This document shows positions 1 through 7,037 of a DNA stretch of 10,667 bases, piece by piece. The DNA is taken from NCBI GenBank assembly GCA_900769375.1, contig CAAGGN010000242.1:1-10667 (forward strand). The letters run 5' to 3'. The stretch comes from Clostridia bacterium. Its GTDB lineage: Bacteria > Bacillota > Clostridia > Oscillospirales > Acutalibacteraceae. The notes beneath the pieces were generated by a model. That model ran no database searches. It was not told the DNA's origin and was given only the letters and a program-made list of their open reading frames with translations. Numbering within the stretch: the first letter of the stretch is position 1; every line of letters starts with the position of its first letter. The position numbers and the translations under genes were made by a program.

Positions 1-1947
1 ATCAGTCAAAATGCCATCCTCAAGAATTTGAAGAAGAATATTAAAAACATCGGGATGGGCTTTTTCAATTTCATCAAAAAGGAGGACAGAATAAGGCTTT
101 CTTCTTACCTTTTCTGTAAGCTGACCGCCCTCATCAAAGCCAACGTAACCCGGAGGTGAACCGATAAGTCGGGAAACTGTATGCTTTTCCATATACTCCG
201 ACATATCAAGACGAATCATCATATCTTCACTGCCGAACATTGCTTCAGCAAGCGCTTTACAAAGTTCGGTTTTTCCAACACCGGTAGGTCCTAAAAATAT
301 AAATGAACCAATGGGTCTTTTGGGGTCTTTTAAGCCCACTCTTCCCCTTCTGATTGCCTTTGCAACGGCAGAAACTGCTTCATCTTGACCTACAAGGCGA
401 TTGTGCAGAACTTCTTCAAGTTTAAGAAGTCGCGCACCTTCTTCTTCGGTTAATTGAACGACAGGAACTCCCGACCAATTTGAAACAATTTCAGCAATAT
501 GCTCTGCGGTGACAGTACCAACAAAATTAGCGTTTTCATCATTTTTCTTAGATTTATACTCGCCGATTTGTTCTTCGAGTTCCTTGATTTTATCTCGAAT
601 TTCCGCAGCTCTTTCGAAATTTTGAGCAGAAATTGCCTCATCCTTTTCGGCAGAAGCATCAGAAATTCTTTGTTCTAAATCCTTAACTTCATCGGGTACT
701 ACAGAGAAAGATAAACGCACTTTCGACCCTGCTTCATCAATTAAATCAATAGCTTTATCCGGTAAAAATCTATCATTTAAATATCTGGAAGAAAGTTTGA
801 CTGCCGCCTCAATGGCCTCATCAAGTATTTTTACATTATGATGGGCTTCATATTTATCTTTAAGTCCTTTAAGAATTAAAATTGAATCTTCTTCACTGGG
901 CTCATCGATATTTATTGGCTGAAATCTGCGTTCTAAAGCCGCATCTTTTTCAATATTCTTTCGATATTCATTAATAGTTGTAGCACCAATTAACTGAAAA
1001 TCTCCCCTTGCAAGAGAAGGCTTCAAAATATTTGCCGCGTCGGTCGAGCCCTCGGCGGAGCCGGCGCCCATTATAGTATGAATTTCATCAATAAAAACGA
1101 TAACATTATCTGATTTTATAACTTCATCAATGATTGCTTTAATTCTTTCCTCAAAATCTCCGCGGTATTTAGTACCTGCTACCATACCTGTAAGGTCAAG
1201 CGAAACAACCCTTTTATTCAGAAGAATTTCAGGAACATCACCGGAAATAATTTTCTGCGCCAAACCTTCAACTACTGCGGTTTTGCCTACACCCGGCTCA
1301 CCTATAAGGCAGGGATTGTTTTTGGTACGGCGGCATAAAATCTGTATCATTCTATCAATTTGTTCCGTTCTACCTATTACAGGATCAAGCTTTCCATTTT
1401 CAGCCGCAGTGGTCATGTCCCTACCGTATTTATCCAGTGTTGGTGTTGGGCTATCAGACTTTATTTTGTCCTTTGTAATATTTTTACCCGAAATATCATC
1501 CGCCTTGACACCGACAACTTTAAGCGTATCTTGAACTATAAAATCAGTGTTTACGCCCAGCTTATTTAAAAAACGAATAGCATAGTTATCGTTTTCACTT
1601 AAAATTGATAATAAAATATGCTCAGTTCCTACGTGCTTCTTACCAAGATTATTGCTACCGCTAACCGCAGTTTCCAACACTCTCTTGGCCTTCGGCGTAA
1701 AATAATCCGGCGATAATTTTGTTACCGTTCCATAACCGATTGTTTCCTTTAAAAGCTCTTCAATTTTTTCGTCAGTGACGTCATTAGCATTTAAAATGGT
1801 TGCTGCAACTCCGCTTCCAACACGGAGAAGTCCTAAAAGTAAATGCTCACTGCCTACGTAAGTGTGGCCCAACAGTTCAGCAGAATTAATGGCCTGATTT
1901 AAGGCAGCATTGGCTTTTTCCGTAAATCCGCTGAAATTATATTTCAT
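1..1947 (-). CDS. clpC: ATP-dependent Clp protease ATPase subunit ClpC (3' end beyond window)
   Basis: Hsp100 unfoldase that feeds substrates, including phosphoarginine-marked proteins, into ClpP in the cytoplasm. The window holds 649 codons from the start; ClpC proteins are usually about 810 residues, so the last part of the second AAA+ module is missing because of the window edge, not a mutation. Visible in order: the double Clp-N repeat (about residues 1-150), first Walker A GEPGVGKT (216-223), first Walker B with DE at 287-288, a middle domain with a UVR-like segment starting near F444 (FERAAEIRDKIKELEE), second Walker A GPTGVGKT (553-560) and second Walker B FDEIEK (D625, E626). The middle-domain UVR segment separates ClpC from ClpB and ClpA. 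The ATG is preceded by AAGGTGAT at good spacing, and this site overlaps the mcsB stop codon, so the gene is the fourth member of the ctsR operon. Confidence 0.97.
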   Translation of the reverse strand, partial: MKYNFSGFTEKANAALNQAINSAELLGHTYVGSEHLLLGLLRVGSGVAATILNANDVTDEKIEELLKETIGYGTVTKLSPDYFTPKAKRVLETAVSGSNNLGKKHVGTEHILLSILSENDNYAIRFLNKLGVNTDFIVQDTLKVVGVKADDISGKNITKDKIKSDSPTPTLDKYGRDMTTAAENGKLDPVIGRTEQIDRMIQILCRRTKNNPCLIGEPGVGKTAVVEGLAQKIISGDVPEILLNKRVVSLDLTGMVAGTKYRGDFEERIKAIIDEVIKSDNVIVFIDEIHTIMGAGSAEGSTDAANILKPSLARGDFQLIGATTINEYRKNIEKDAALERRFQPINIDEPSEEDSILILKGLKDKYEAHHNVKILDEAIEAAVKLSSRYLNDRFLPDKAIDLIDEAGSKVRLSFSVVPDEVKDLEQRISDASAEKDEAISAQNFERAAEIRDKIKELEEQIGEYKSKKNDENANFVGTVTAEHIAEIVSNWSGVPVVQLTEEEGARLLKLEEVLHNRLVGQDEAVSAVAKAIRRGRVGLKDPKRPIGSFIFLGPTGVGKTELCKALAEAMFGSEDMMIRLDMSEYMEKHTVSRLIGSPPGYVGFDEGGQLTEKVRRKPYSVLLFDEIEKAHPDVFNILLQILEDGILTD

Positions 1948-1958
1948 AAAATATCACC

Positions 1959-2969
1959 TTAAATATTAAAAATTTCTCTAATGAGAGTTGCCCGCTTTAT
2001 ATCCCGTTCATCAGGACTCATATCTCCAAACTTGCTCATTAGCATATATGGTTGACCTTCAATGAGCGACTTAACCGGATTGACTTTTTCATCAATTATA
2101 TCCATACTGATTCCAAGTTTTACACGGCTTAAAAGCTTAATCATTTCCTCACTGCTCAAAATCCGCGCATTTTTAAGTGCGCCAAGGGCTCTATAACATA
2201 AATCCTCGGTTTTTATATGGTTTAAAGTACCTCTTAAAGCTCTTTCTTTTTCTATAAATTGCATAGCGATTGTCTTCAAATTATCAATGGCGTTCTTTTC
2301 GCTGATTCCAAGAGTAATCTGATTTGAAATCTGATAAAATGACGCTATTGCAGAGGACCCTTCACCGTACATACCTCTTACAGTGAAGCCGATTTTTTCA
2401 ACGGCTCGGGATAAATTTTTGATTTCTCCCGTACTTTCCAAAACGGGCAAATGCAACATAAGAGAAGCCCTAAGTCCCGTACCTAAATTAGTAGGACATT
2501 CTGTTAAAAAACCCAAATTTTCATCAAAAGCAATATCGAGGCAGTCGCATAAAAGTGTATCAAGTCGTTCGGCAATATCATAGGCATTTTCAAGCTGTAA
2601 ACCGCTAAGAATTACCTGAATTCTTATATGGTCTTCTTCACCTATCATTACGCTGATACTTTCATCTTCCGATATTATTATTGCCTTATTTTCGCAATTA
2701 GAAACAAATTCGGGGCTAATAATATGTCTTTCCACCATGGCGTATCGCTCATTTTCAGGTATATCCTTCATCGATATATAACGGAGGGAGCGAGCAAACG
2801 GAGTGTTACTGTTTATAACGGCCTCTTTAACCATATTATTTATTTCCTCACGCATTTCATCGTTCACCCTTGAAGGGAATGGATATCCATTGATATTTCT
2901 TGCAAGACGAACTCTTGTGCTTACCGCAATATCACCTTGGCTACCTATTTCATTGAACCAATATCCCAT
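1959..2969 (-). CDS. mcsB: Protein arginine kinase McsB
   Basis: Phosphorylates arginine side chains on cytoplasmic proteins, including CtsR, and so tags them for ClpC-ClpP; it needs McsA as activator. The 336-residue product is a phosphagen-kinase-fold protein. Visible are the N-terminal STRVRLARN motif (17-25), GEEDHIRIQ (110-118), the family signature CPTNLGTGLRAS (158-169, C158 being the expected active-site Cys), RGMYGEGS (198-205) and, near the C-terminus, RDIKRA (322-327). This last motif matches the RDxxRA phosphoarginine-binding pocket described for McsB. The ATG at 2969 was chosen because GAGGAGG lies just upstream and the product begins MGYWF; a longer in-frame reading to 3071 would run back into mcsA. 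Only one base separates it from the mcsA stop codon. Its length is slightly below that of Bacillus McsB (about 360). Confidence 0.96.
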   Translation of the reverse strand: MGYWFNEIGSQGDIAVSTRVRLARNINGYPFPSRVNDEMREEINNMVKEAVINSNTPFARSLRYISMKDIPENERYAMVERHIISPEFVSNCENKAIIISEDESISVMIGEEDHIRIQVILSGLQLENAYDIAERLDTLLCDCLDIAFDENLGFLTECPTNLGTGLRASLMLHLPVLESTGEIKNLSRAVEKIGFTVRGMYGEGSSAIASFYQISNQITLGISEKNAIDNLKTIAMQFIEKERALRGTLNHIKTEDLCYRALGALKNARILSSEEMIKLLSRVKLGISMDIIDEKVNPVKSLIEGQPYMLMSKFGDMSPDERDIKRATLIREIFNI

Positions 2970-2970
2970 A

Positions 2971-3456
2971 TTATTCCTCCTCAAGTTTTTTGATTTTATC
3001 TCGCAATATAGCGGCCTCTTCAAATTTCTCACACTTAACCAACTCGTTAAGCTGCATACGAAGCTCACCAATAGTATTCTCTTTATTTTTTATGGTTAAC
3101 GGCGCGCGATTCGGTATTTTGCCAAAATGCTTTGTACCACCATGCACTCTTTTAAGATACGGCAAAAGCTCGTTATAAAAAGTTTTATAACATTCGGGGC
3201 AACCCACTTTACCATTAGAAGCAATATCTGAAAAGTTAGAATTACAGCAACTGCAACGAACTGAATTATCAGAAATAAGCGCCGATGAATCGTCAAACAT
3301 CGATGCCAGCATCTGCGCAAGTCCCTTATGCGATAATCCGTTATAGCCCTCTTCCGCGGCGCAGTATCCGCAAAGATTTACTTCCCTAACAACACCGTTG
3401 ACTACGGTGCGAATATGAGTTGTAGCATTATTTTTGCCACACTTTTCACACAACAT
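2971..3456 (-). CDS. mcsA: McsA, zinc-binding activator of McsB
   Basis: Partner and activator of the arginine kinase McsB, also linked to CtsR control. The 161-residue protein has four zinc-type CxxC pairs, C3/C6, C29/C32, C68/C71 and C86/C89, with an extra Cys at 70 inside the third. A C-terminal UVR domain follows (about 127-161, with FEEAAILRDKIKKLEEE). This CxxC-plus-UVR layout and the position between ctsR and mcsB fit McsA. The ATG is preceded by TAGGAGGT, where TAG is the stop of ctsR, so translation of the two genes is probably coupled. The final codons GAG GAG GAA (Glu-Glu-Glu) also form the ribosome binding site of mcsB. Confidence 0.94.
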   Translation of the reverse strand: MLCEKCGKNNATTHIRTVVNGVVREVNLCGYCAAEEGYNGLSHKGLAQMLASMFDDSSALISDNSVRCSCCNSNFSDIASNGKVGCPECYKTFYNELLPYLKRVHGGTKHFGKIPNRAPLTIKNKENTIGELRMQLNELVKCEKFEEAAILRDKIKKLEEE

Positions 3457-3467
3457 ATCATTACCTC

Positions 3468-3926
3468 CTATTGACCTATCAAAACAAGTAACATTTCTTT
3501 TAAGATTGCAGCTCTTACATAGTCTTTACGAGGCGCTTCAATATATCTCATTACATTATTAGATATTGCGGCGCACATAATTTTAGCTTTTTGCTCATCA
3601 ATAAACCCTGACTGCAAGCAGTTTTCGATAACAACCCTTGCACTTAGCGGATCTATTTTCTCACCAATAGAATTAATTAGGTGCATAATCGCAGATGACT
3701 GCCTCATAACAACTCTTTTGATACGGATATATCCGCCGCCGCCTCTGCGACTTTCTATGATATAACCGTGTTCAGGTGTAAACCGAGATGCCAAAACATA
3801 GTTAATTTGGCTTGGAGCACAACCTAAAAGCCCGGCAAATTCATTGCGTTGAATTTCGGCGGTATTGGCATCTGACTCATTTAACATTCTTATGATTTCG
3901 GCTGTTATTAAATCACTAATTCTCAT
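3468..3926 (-). CDS. ctsR: Transcriptional repressor CtsR of class III heat-shock genes
   Basis: DNA-binding repressor of clp genes; heat or McsA/McsB action relieves repression. The 152-residue product has an N-terminal winged helix-turn-helix (about 5-70). Its wing reads RRGGGGYIRIK (60-70), the glycine-rich loop that is the hallmark of CtsR and has been described as its heat sensor. A helical C-terminal domain (about 75-150), used in the family for dimer/tetramer contacts, follows. Three in-frame starts exist: GTG at 3935, ATG at 3932 and ATG at 3926. The last is preferred because the AAAGG part of AAAGGTGAT lies 8 bases upstream of it, whereas the other two overlap or nearly touch that site. 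First gene of the operon, with CtsR boxes directly upstream, so autoregulated by inference. Confidence 0.95.
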   Translation of the reverse strand: MRISDLITAEIIRMLNESDANTAEIQRNEFAGLLGCAPSQINYVLASRFTPEHGYIIESRRGGGGYIRIKRVVMRQSSAIMHLINSIGEKIDPLSARVVIENCLQSGFIDEQKAKIMCAAISNNVMRYIEAPRKDYVRAAILKEMLLVLIGQ

Positions 3927-3937
3927 ATTCATCACCT

Positions 3938-3954
3938 TTTGACTTTCCTTGACT
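3938..3954 (-). promoter_or_regulatory. CtsR box (downstream operator)
   Basis: Read on the minus strand this is AGTCAAG-GAA-AGTCAAA, a tandem heptad pair with a 3-base spacer. It differs at one heptad base from the published CtsR consensus RGTCAAA-NAN-RGTCAAA. It lies between the -10 element and the ribosome binding site of ctsR, where bound CtsR would block initiation or early elongation. Assignment is by pattern match plus position in front of ctsR. Confidence 0.85.
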
Positions 3955-3957
3955 TTT

Positions 3958-3985
3958 ATTATACACGAAAGTCAGGAAAAGTCAA
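3958..3985 (-). promoter_or_regulatory. Sigma-A-type promoter of ctsR-mcsA-mcsB-clpC
   Basis: On the minus strand: -35 TTGACT (3985-3980), a 16-base spacer, and -10 TATAAT (3963-3958), giving an expected start near 3951. Both elements are close to consensus. The promoter is bracketed by the two CtsR boxes, the upstream one overlapping the -35 and the downstream one covering the expected start site. Confidence 0.85.
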
Positions 3986-3986
3986 T
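3970..3986 (+). promoter_or_regulatory. Second CtsR box, opposite orientation, over the -35
   Basis: On the plus strand this reads AGTCAGG-AAA-AGTCAAT, again two heptads with a 3-base A-rich spacer, with three heptad deviations from the CtsR consensus. It covers the -35 hexamer of the ctsR promoter and points opposite to the downstream box. The heptad core AGTCA is kept in both halves. Weaker than the other box, but its position makes a role in repression likely. Confidence 0.65.
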
Positions 3987-4077
3987 AATTTTTATTTTTT
4001 TAAAATTTTGTTCAGTAAAGTAACACACAACTTACAGATTGCATAGTATGTGTTGAAAGACAAAGGAGGTCTTTTTT

Positions 4078-4206
4078 ATGTGTAATAATGGTTTTGGCGG
4101 AAATTGTTCTTGGATTCTTATCCTCATCCTTATCCTTGTTTGCTGCTGCGGCGGTAACAACGGTGGATGCGGCAACGGCTGCGACAACAACTGCGGCTGC
4201 TGCTAA
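4078..4206 (+). CDS. Tiny Cys/Gly/Asn-rich protein with hydrophobic core (42 aa)
   Basis: I do not know the function. The 42-residue product holds 10 Cys, 10 Gly and 8 Asn. It starts MCNNGFGGNCSW, has one hydrophobic run (ILILILILV, 13-21) directly followed by Cys-Cys-Cys (22-24), and ends in a Gly-Asn-Cys tail (25-42, ending CGCC). The hydrophobic run is short for a full membrane span, though it could insert or anchor. The reading frame is supported by a strong AAAGGAGGT ribosome binding site (4062-4070) eight bases before the ATG and by a terminator starting 20 bases after the stop. Similar short Cys-rich clostridial proteins exist, some labelled by name transfer as 'chorion class high-cysteine' proteins, and the layout loosely recalls the tiny YjcZ-type sporulation membrane proteins; both links are from memory and weak. 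It stands alone, divergent from ctsR. No clear sigma-A promoter is seen; CATAGTA at 4042-4048 resembles a sporulation-sigma -10. Confidence 0.75.
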   Translation: MCNNGFGGNCSWILILILILVCCCGGNNGGCGNGCDNNCGCC

Positions 4207-4226
4207 GACACAACAACTCCATAAAA

Positions 4227-4260
4227 TAAAATCCCGTTGGGTTCGCCCAACGGGATTTTA
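4227..4260. terminator. Bidirectional intrinsic terminator
   Basis: A perfect 15-bp stem (4227-4241 with 4246-4260) is closed by a TTCG tetraloop with a GC-rich middle. The A-rich base of one arm and the T-rich base of the other, with AT-rich flanks, give U-rich tails in both directions. It serves the tiny Cys-rich gene on the plus strand and ligA on the minus strand; the ligA stop codon (4261-4263) touches the hairpin. Confidence 0.93.
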
Positions 4261-6231
4261 TTATTTAATCATATTATTAAATTCATCCTCATTAATAACC
4301 TTAACGCCAAGGGCGTTTGCCTTTTCAAGCTTGCTTCCCGCTTCTTCTCCCGCCAAAACATAATTGGTTTTTTTAGAAACAGAAGAAGATACTTTACCCC
4401 CTAGGGATTCGATAATTTGACCTGCCTCACTTCTTGTATAGGTTGGCAATGTTCCCGTTAAAACAAAAGTTAAACCGGCAAAAACATCACCCTTGATTTC
4501 CTTCTTTGAAACCATATTTACGCCCAAAGATTTTAGCTTGTCTATCATAACTTTAGTGCTATCTAATGAGAAAAACTCTACTGCGGACAGGGCCATAATC
4601 TCACCAAAACCTTCAATGGATAAAAAGTCGTCCATTGTGGCATTTAAAATATCATCAATATTCAAGAAATGCTCTGATATAAGCTTTGCGGCCTTACTTC
4701 CGATATGGCGGATACCAAAGGCGAAAATCAACTTAGAAAGGTCATTATCTTTAGATTTTTCTATGGCATTTATAAGATTATTCACGGATTTTTCGCCCGT
4801 TCTTTCAAGGGCCAAAACCTTTTCGCCGTCTATAGTGTAAATATCAACTATATTTGCGATAATATTAGCATCCAACAACTGTTCAAGCACTGCAGGACCT
4901 AAACCCTCAATATCCATGGCATCTCGCGAAGTGAAGTGTATAAGATGACGCAAAAGCTGCGCAGGGCATTCGGCGTTATGACATCTTATTACCGCCTCCC
5001 CTTCCTCACGACTTACGGGAGAATTGCAGGAAGGACAAACCTTCGGCATCTCATAAGGCGGATTTTCGTTTTTATGGCAACTAACCGATAATACCTCGGG
5101 TATTATTTCACCCGCTTTTCTCACACGGATAACGTCACCAATACATATTCCCTTGCTTGAAATAAAATCTTCATTATGCAAAACTGCGCGGCTTACGGTT
5201 GTTCCCGCAAGTTCAATGGGGTCGAAAATAGCGGTAGGCGTCAAAGCGCCTGTCCTACCGACATTAATTTCAATACTTCTCAAAATAGTATCCTTTTCTT
5301 CGGGTGGATATTTATAAGCCACCGCCCATTTGGGATACTTGGCAGTACTGCCGAGTTCAGTACGATATTCGAGATTGTTTACCTTAATAACAGCGCCATC
5401 TATATCATAAGGTAGATTTCCTCGGGTTTCACCAATACGAAGAACTTCATCTATTGCTTCATCAATAGTGGCGCATTTTTTATATGATGGCAACACGTGA
5501 AAACCCTGATTTTTTAAGAAATCAAGGGTTTCGATATGTGAAGAAAACTCTTTTCCTTCTATCAACTGAATATTAAAAATAAACATATCGAGTCCGCGGC
5601 TGGCGGTAATTTCAGAATTTTTTTGTCTTAAAGAACCTGCCGCCGCATTTCTTGGATTTTTGGCGGGCGCTTCACCTAAAAGTTCCTGCCTTTTAACCAA
5701 TTTTTCAAAACTGTCCCTCGGCATATAAACTTCGCCGCGCACCTCTAAAAAACCTTTAAATTCGATTGTTTTAGGTATTGGGTCGATTCTTAATAGATTA
5801 GCGGTAACATCTTCGCCAACCACACCGTCGCCTCTTGTGGAGCCGCGAACAAACTTGCCGTTTTCATATTCAAGGGATACGGAGAGACCGTCAATTTTCG
5901 GCTCAACAGAAAAAGCGGTCTTTCCCATATCTATCTTTTCGCCAAAGCTTCTTAATTCATCGATACTAAAAACATCCTGCAAGCTTTCCATTTTCACTCT
6001 GTGTTCAACGGGTGAGAATAAATTTTGTGCCGCTCCGCCCACTCTTTGCGTAGGTGAATCTGCGGTAACAAGTGACGGAAATTCCTTTTCAATCACCTTT
6101 AATTCTCGCATAAGGGCATCATATTCAAAATCCTCTATTTCGGGAGAATCCTGATTATAATATAGTTCGTTATGGTAACGGATAATTTCGGTAAGCTCTT
6201 TTAACCGTTTTTTTGCTTCCTTTTTTTCCAT
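4261..6231 (-). CDS. ligA: NAD+-dependent DNA ligase LigA
   Basis: Seals nicks in duplex DNA in replication and repair, using NAD+ as adenylate donor. At 656 residues it is full length for the family. Visible are the N-terminal Ia domain with HNELYY (20-25), the adenylation motif KIDG with catalytic K112, RGDG (133-136), the OB-fold region (about 310-395), and a Cys4 zinc finger (C399, C402, C417, C422). Helix-hairpin-helix repeats follow (for example IEGLGPAVL from 441 and IEGFGE near 540), then a C-terminal BRCT domain (about 580-656). The ATG at 6231 is preferred over the in-frame ATG at 6237 because GGAGG (6242-6238) lies six bases before it but directly abuts the other. It follows the yunB-like gene by 17 bases and ends at a terminator hairpin. 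Confidence 0.97.
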   Translation of the reverse strand: MEKKEAKKRLKELTEIIRYHNELYYNQDSPEIEDFEYDALMRELKVIEKEFPSLVTADSPTQRVGGAAQNLFSPVEHRVKMESLQDVFSIDELRSFGEKIDMGKTAFSVEPKIDGLSVSLEYENGKFVRGSTRGDGVVGEDVTANLLRIDPIPKTIEFKGFLEVRGEVYMPRDSFEKLVKRQELLGEAPAKNPRNAAAGSLRQKNSEITASRGLDMFIFNIQLIEGKEFSSHIETLDFLKNQGFHVLPSYKKCATIDEAIDEVLRIGETRGNLPYDIDGAVIKVNNLEYRTELGSTAKYPKWAVAYKYPPEEKDTILRSIEINVGRTGALTPTAIFDPIELAGTTVSRAVLHNEDFISSKGICIGDVIRVRKAGEIIPEVLSVSCHKNENPPYEMPKVCPSCNSPVSREEGEAVIRCHNAECPAQLLRHLIHFTSRDAMDIEGLGPAVLEQLLDANIIANIVDIYTIDGEKVLALERTGEKSVNNLINAIEKSKDNDLSKLIFAFGIRHIGSKAAKLISEHFLNIDDILNATMDDFLSIEGFGEIMALSAVEFFSLDSTKVMIDKLKSLGVNMVSKKEIKGDVFAGLTFVLTGTLPTYTRSEAGQIIESLGGKVSSSVSKKTNYVLAGEEAGSKLEKANALGVKVINEDEFNNMIK

Positions 6232-6248
6232 AAACATCCTCCAAAAAA

Positions 6249-6938
6249 TTATTGGCCAAAATTAAAAATTTCATCGGCAATATCCTCGCCGTCATCTTCC
6301 TCAACATTGGTGAAACTCTCGGGTACGGAGCCCACTATAACTGTCTGGGCTACGATAGCGGTTGTTGAAACCGAAAAGCTTTCGGTGAAGCCCCGTAATA
6401 AAACCGAAGCCGACATATCAATATGAAGTATTATTCTATGCAGAGTTTGATTAATACCTGCGGATTCAAAATGACTTTCGAAATTCACTACGCACACGGG
6501 AGCGAGTTGGAATTTAAAGTTAATTTTAGGGCCTATACCGGAAGTAAACTCACTACCCATAAGTGTACCGATATGAATCGAACTGCTATAATATTCGGAA
6601 GCCGCAGCCAATTCGCCTATAGTTTTTGATATACTGCTTTTAATAAGATTTGCAGCAAAGGTATCTATTTCTATACCTTTAATATTACCGTCCGCATCTC
6701 TCGAAATTCTTGCAATATCATCATAAGATAATTCTTGAGTTTCCATTATTTGAAGTACAGCTTTATCTGCGGTGCTAACCAAAATCATTTTTCCTTTATT
6801 TATAGCCGCCAAAGATATAATTGGCTTAACCTTAAAAAAAGCCGCACACAGTAAAATTGCTAAACAAAGTATTGCGATAAGCCAACTTCTCATTATGTAG
6901 GCAAACTTTGATTTCAAGAAAATCACGCCCTTCCGCAT
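6249..6938 (-). CDS. yunB: YunB-like sporulation protein
   Basis: YunB is a sporulation protein in Bacillus, made in the mother cell; its biochemical role is not known to me. This product is about 229 residues. A short basic N-terminus (RKGVIFLKSKF) is followed by one membrane segment (about 17-36, WLIAILCLAILLCAAFF). The remaining domain is probably on the outer side of the membrane. The family pattern is recognisable in GIGPKINFKF, FESAGINQTLHRIILHI and VAQTVIVGSVPESF, after which comes an acidic tail. The start is uncertain: ATG at 6938 has no ribosome binding site before it, whereas GGAAGGG inside the frame precedes a TTG at 6917, which would give 222 residues. It lies directly upstream of ligA, with a vegetative-type promoter ahead of it. 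Confidence 0.85.
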   Translation of the reverse strand: MRKGVIFLKSKFAYIMRSWLIAILCLAILLCAAFFKVKPIISLAAINKGKMILVSTADKAVLQIMETQELSYDDIARISRDADGNIKGIEIDTFAANLIKSSISKTIGELAAASEYYSSSIHIGTLMGSEFTSGIGPKINFKFQLAPVCVVNFESHFESAGINQTLHRIILHIDMSASVLLRGFTESFSVSTTAIVAQTVIVGSVPESFTNVEEDDGEDIADEIFNFGQ

Positions 6939-6981
6939 TATATTTTACGAAAAAGACGCAAATTTGTTAAAATATACATAT

Positions 6982-7010
6982 ATTATAACATAGTTTATTT
7001 TTTTATTCAA
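6982..7010 (-). promoter_or_regulatory. Sigma-A-type promoter of yunB-ligA
   Basis: On the minus strand: -35 TTGAAT (7010-7005), an exact 17-base spacer, and -10 TATAAT (6987-6982) with an upstream TG forming an extended -10. The expected start is near 6975, about 37 bases before the first possible yunB codon. It is back to back with the tRNA promoter. Confidence 0.8.
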
Positions 7011-7037
7011 TTAAAACCGCAAAAATAAATAAAACTC

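Noticed and set aside
1130..1534. A 134-codon plus-strand frame opposite clpC
   Set aside because: It is antisense to the conserved first AAA+ domain of clpC; its apparent peptide is only the reverse of conserved motifs, and no ribosome binding site precedes it.
2970..3071. N-terminal extension of McsB to 3071
   Set aside because: It would overlap the mcsA UVR domain in another frame; the ATG at 2969 has an ideal ribosome binding site and gives the family N-terminus.
3927..3935. GTG at 3935 or ATG at 3932 as the start of ctsR
   Set aside because: Both overlap or abut the AAAGGTGAT site, leaving no spacing; ATG at 3926 is correctly placed.
4022..4054. AACACA...TGTGTT dyad as a leader RNA structure
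   Set aside because: Six base pairs with a 21-base loop is within chance for AT-rich DNA; kept only as a side note to the possible promoter.
4088..4363. A plus-strand 91-codon reading frame rich in Ala and Thr
   Set aside because: It is the +1 frame of the tiny Cys-rich gene, runs across the terminator hairpin into ligA antisense, and has no ribosome binding site of its own.
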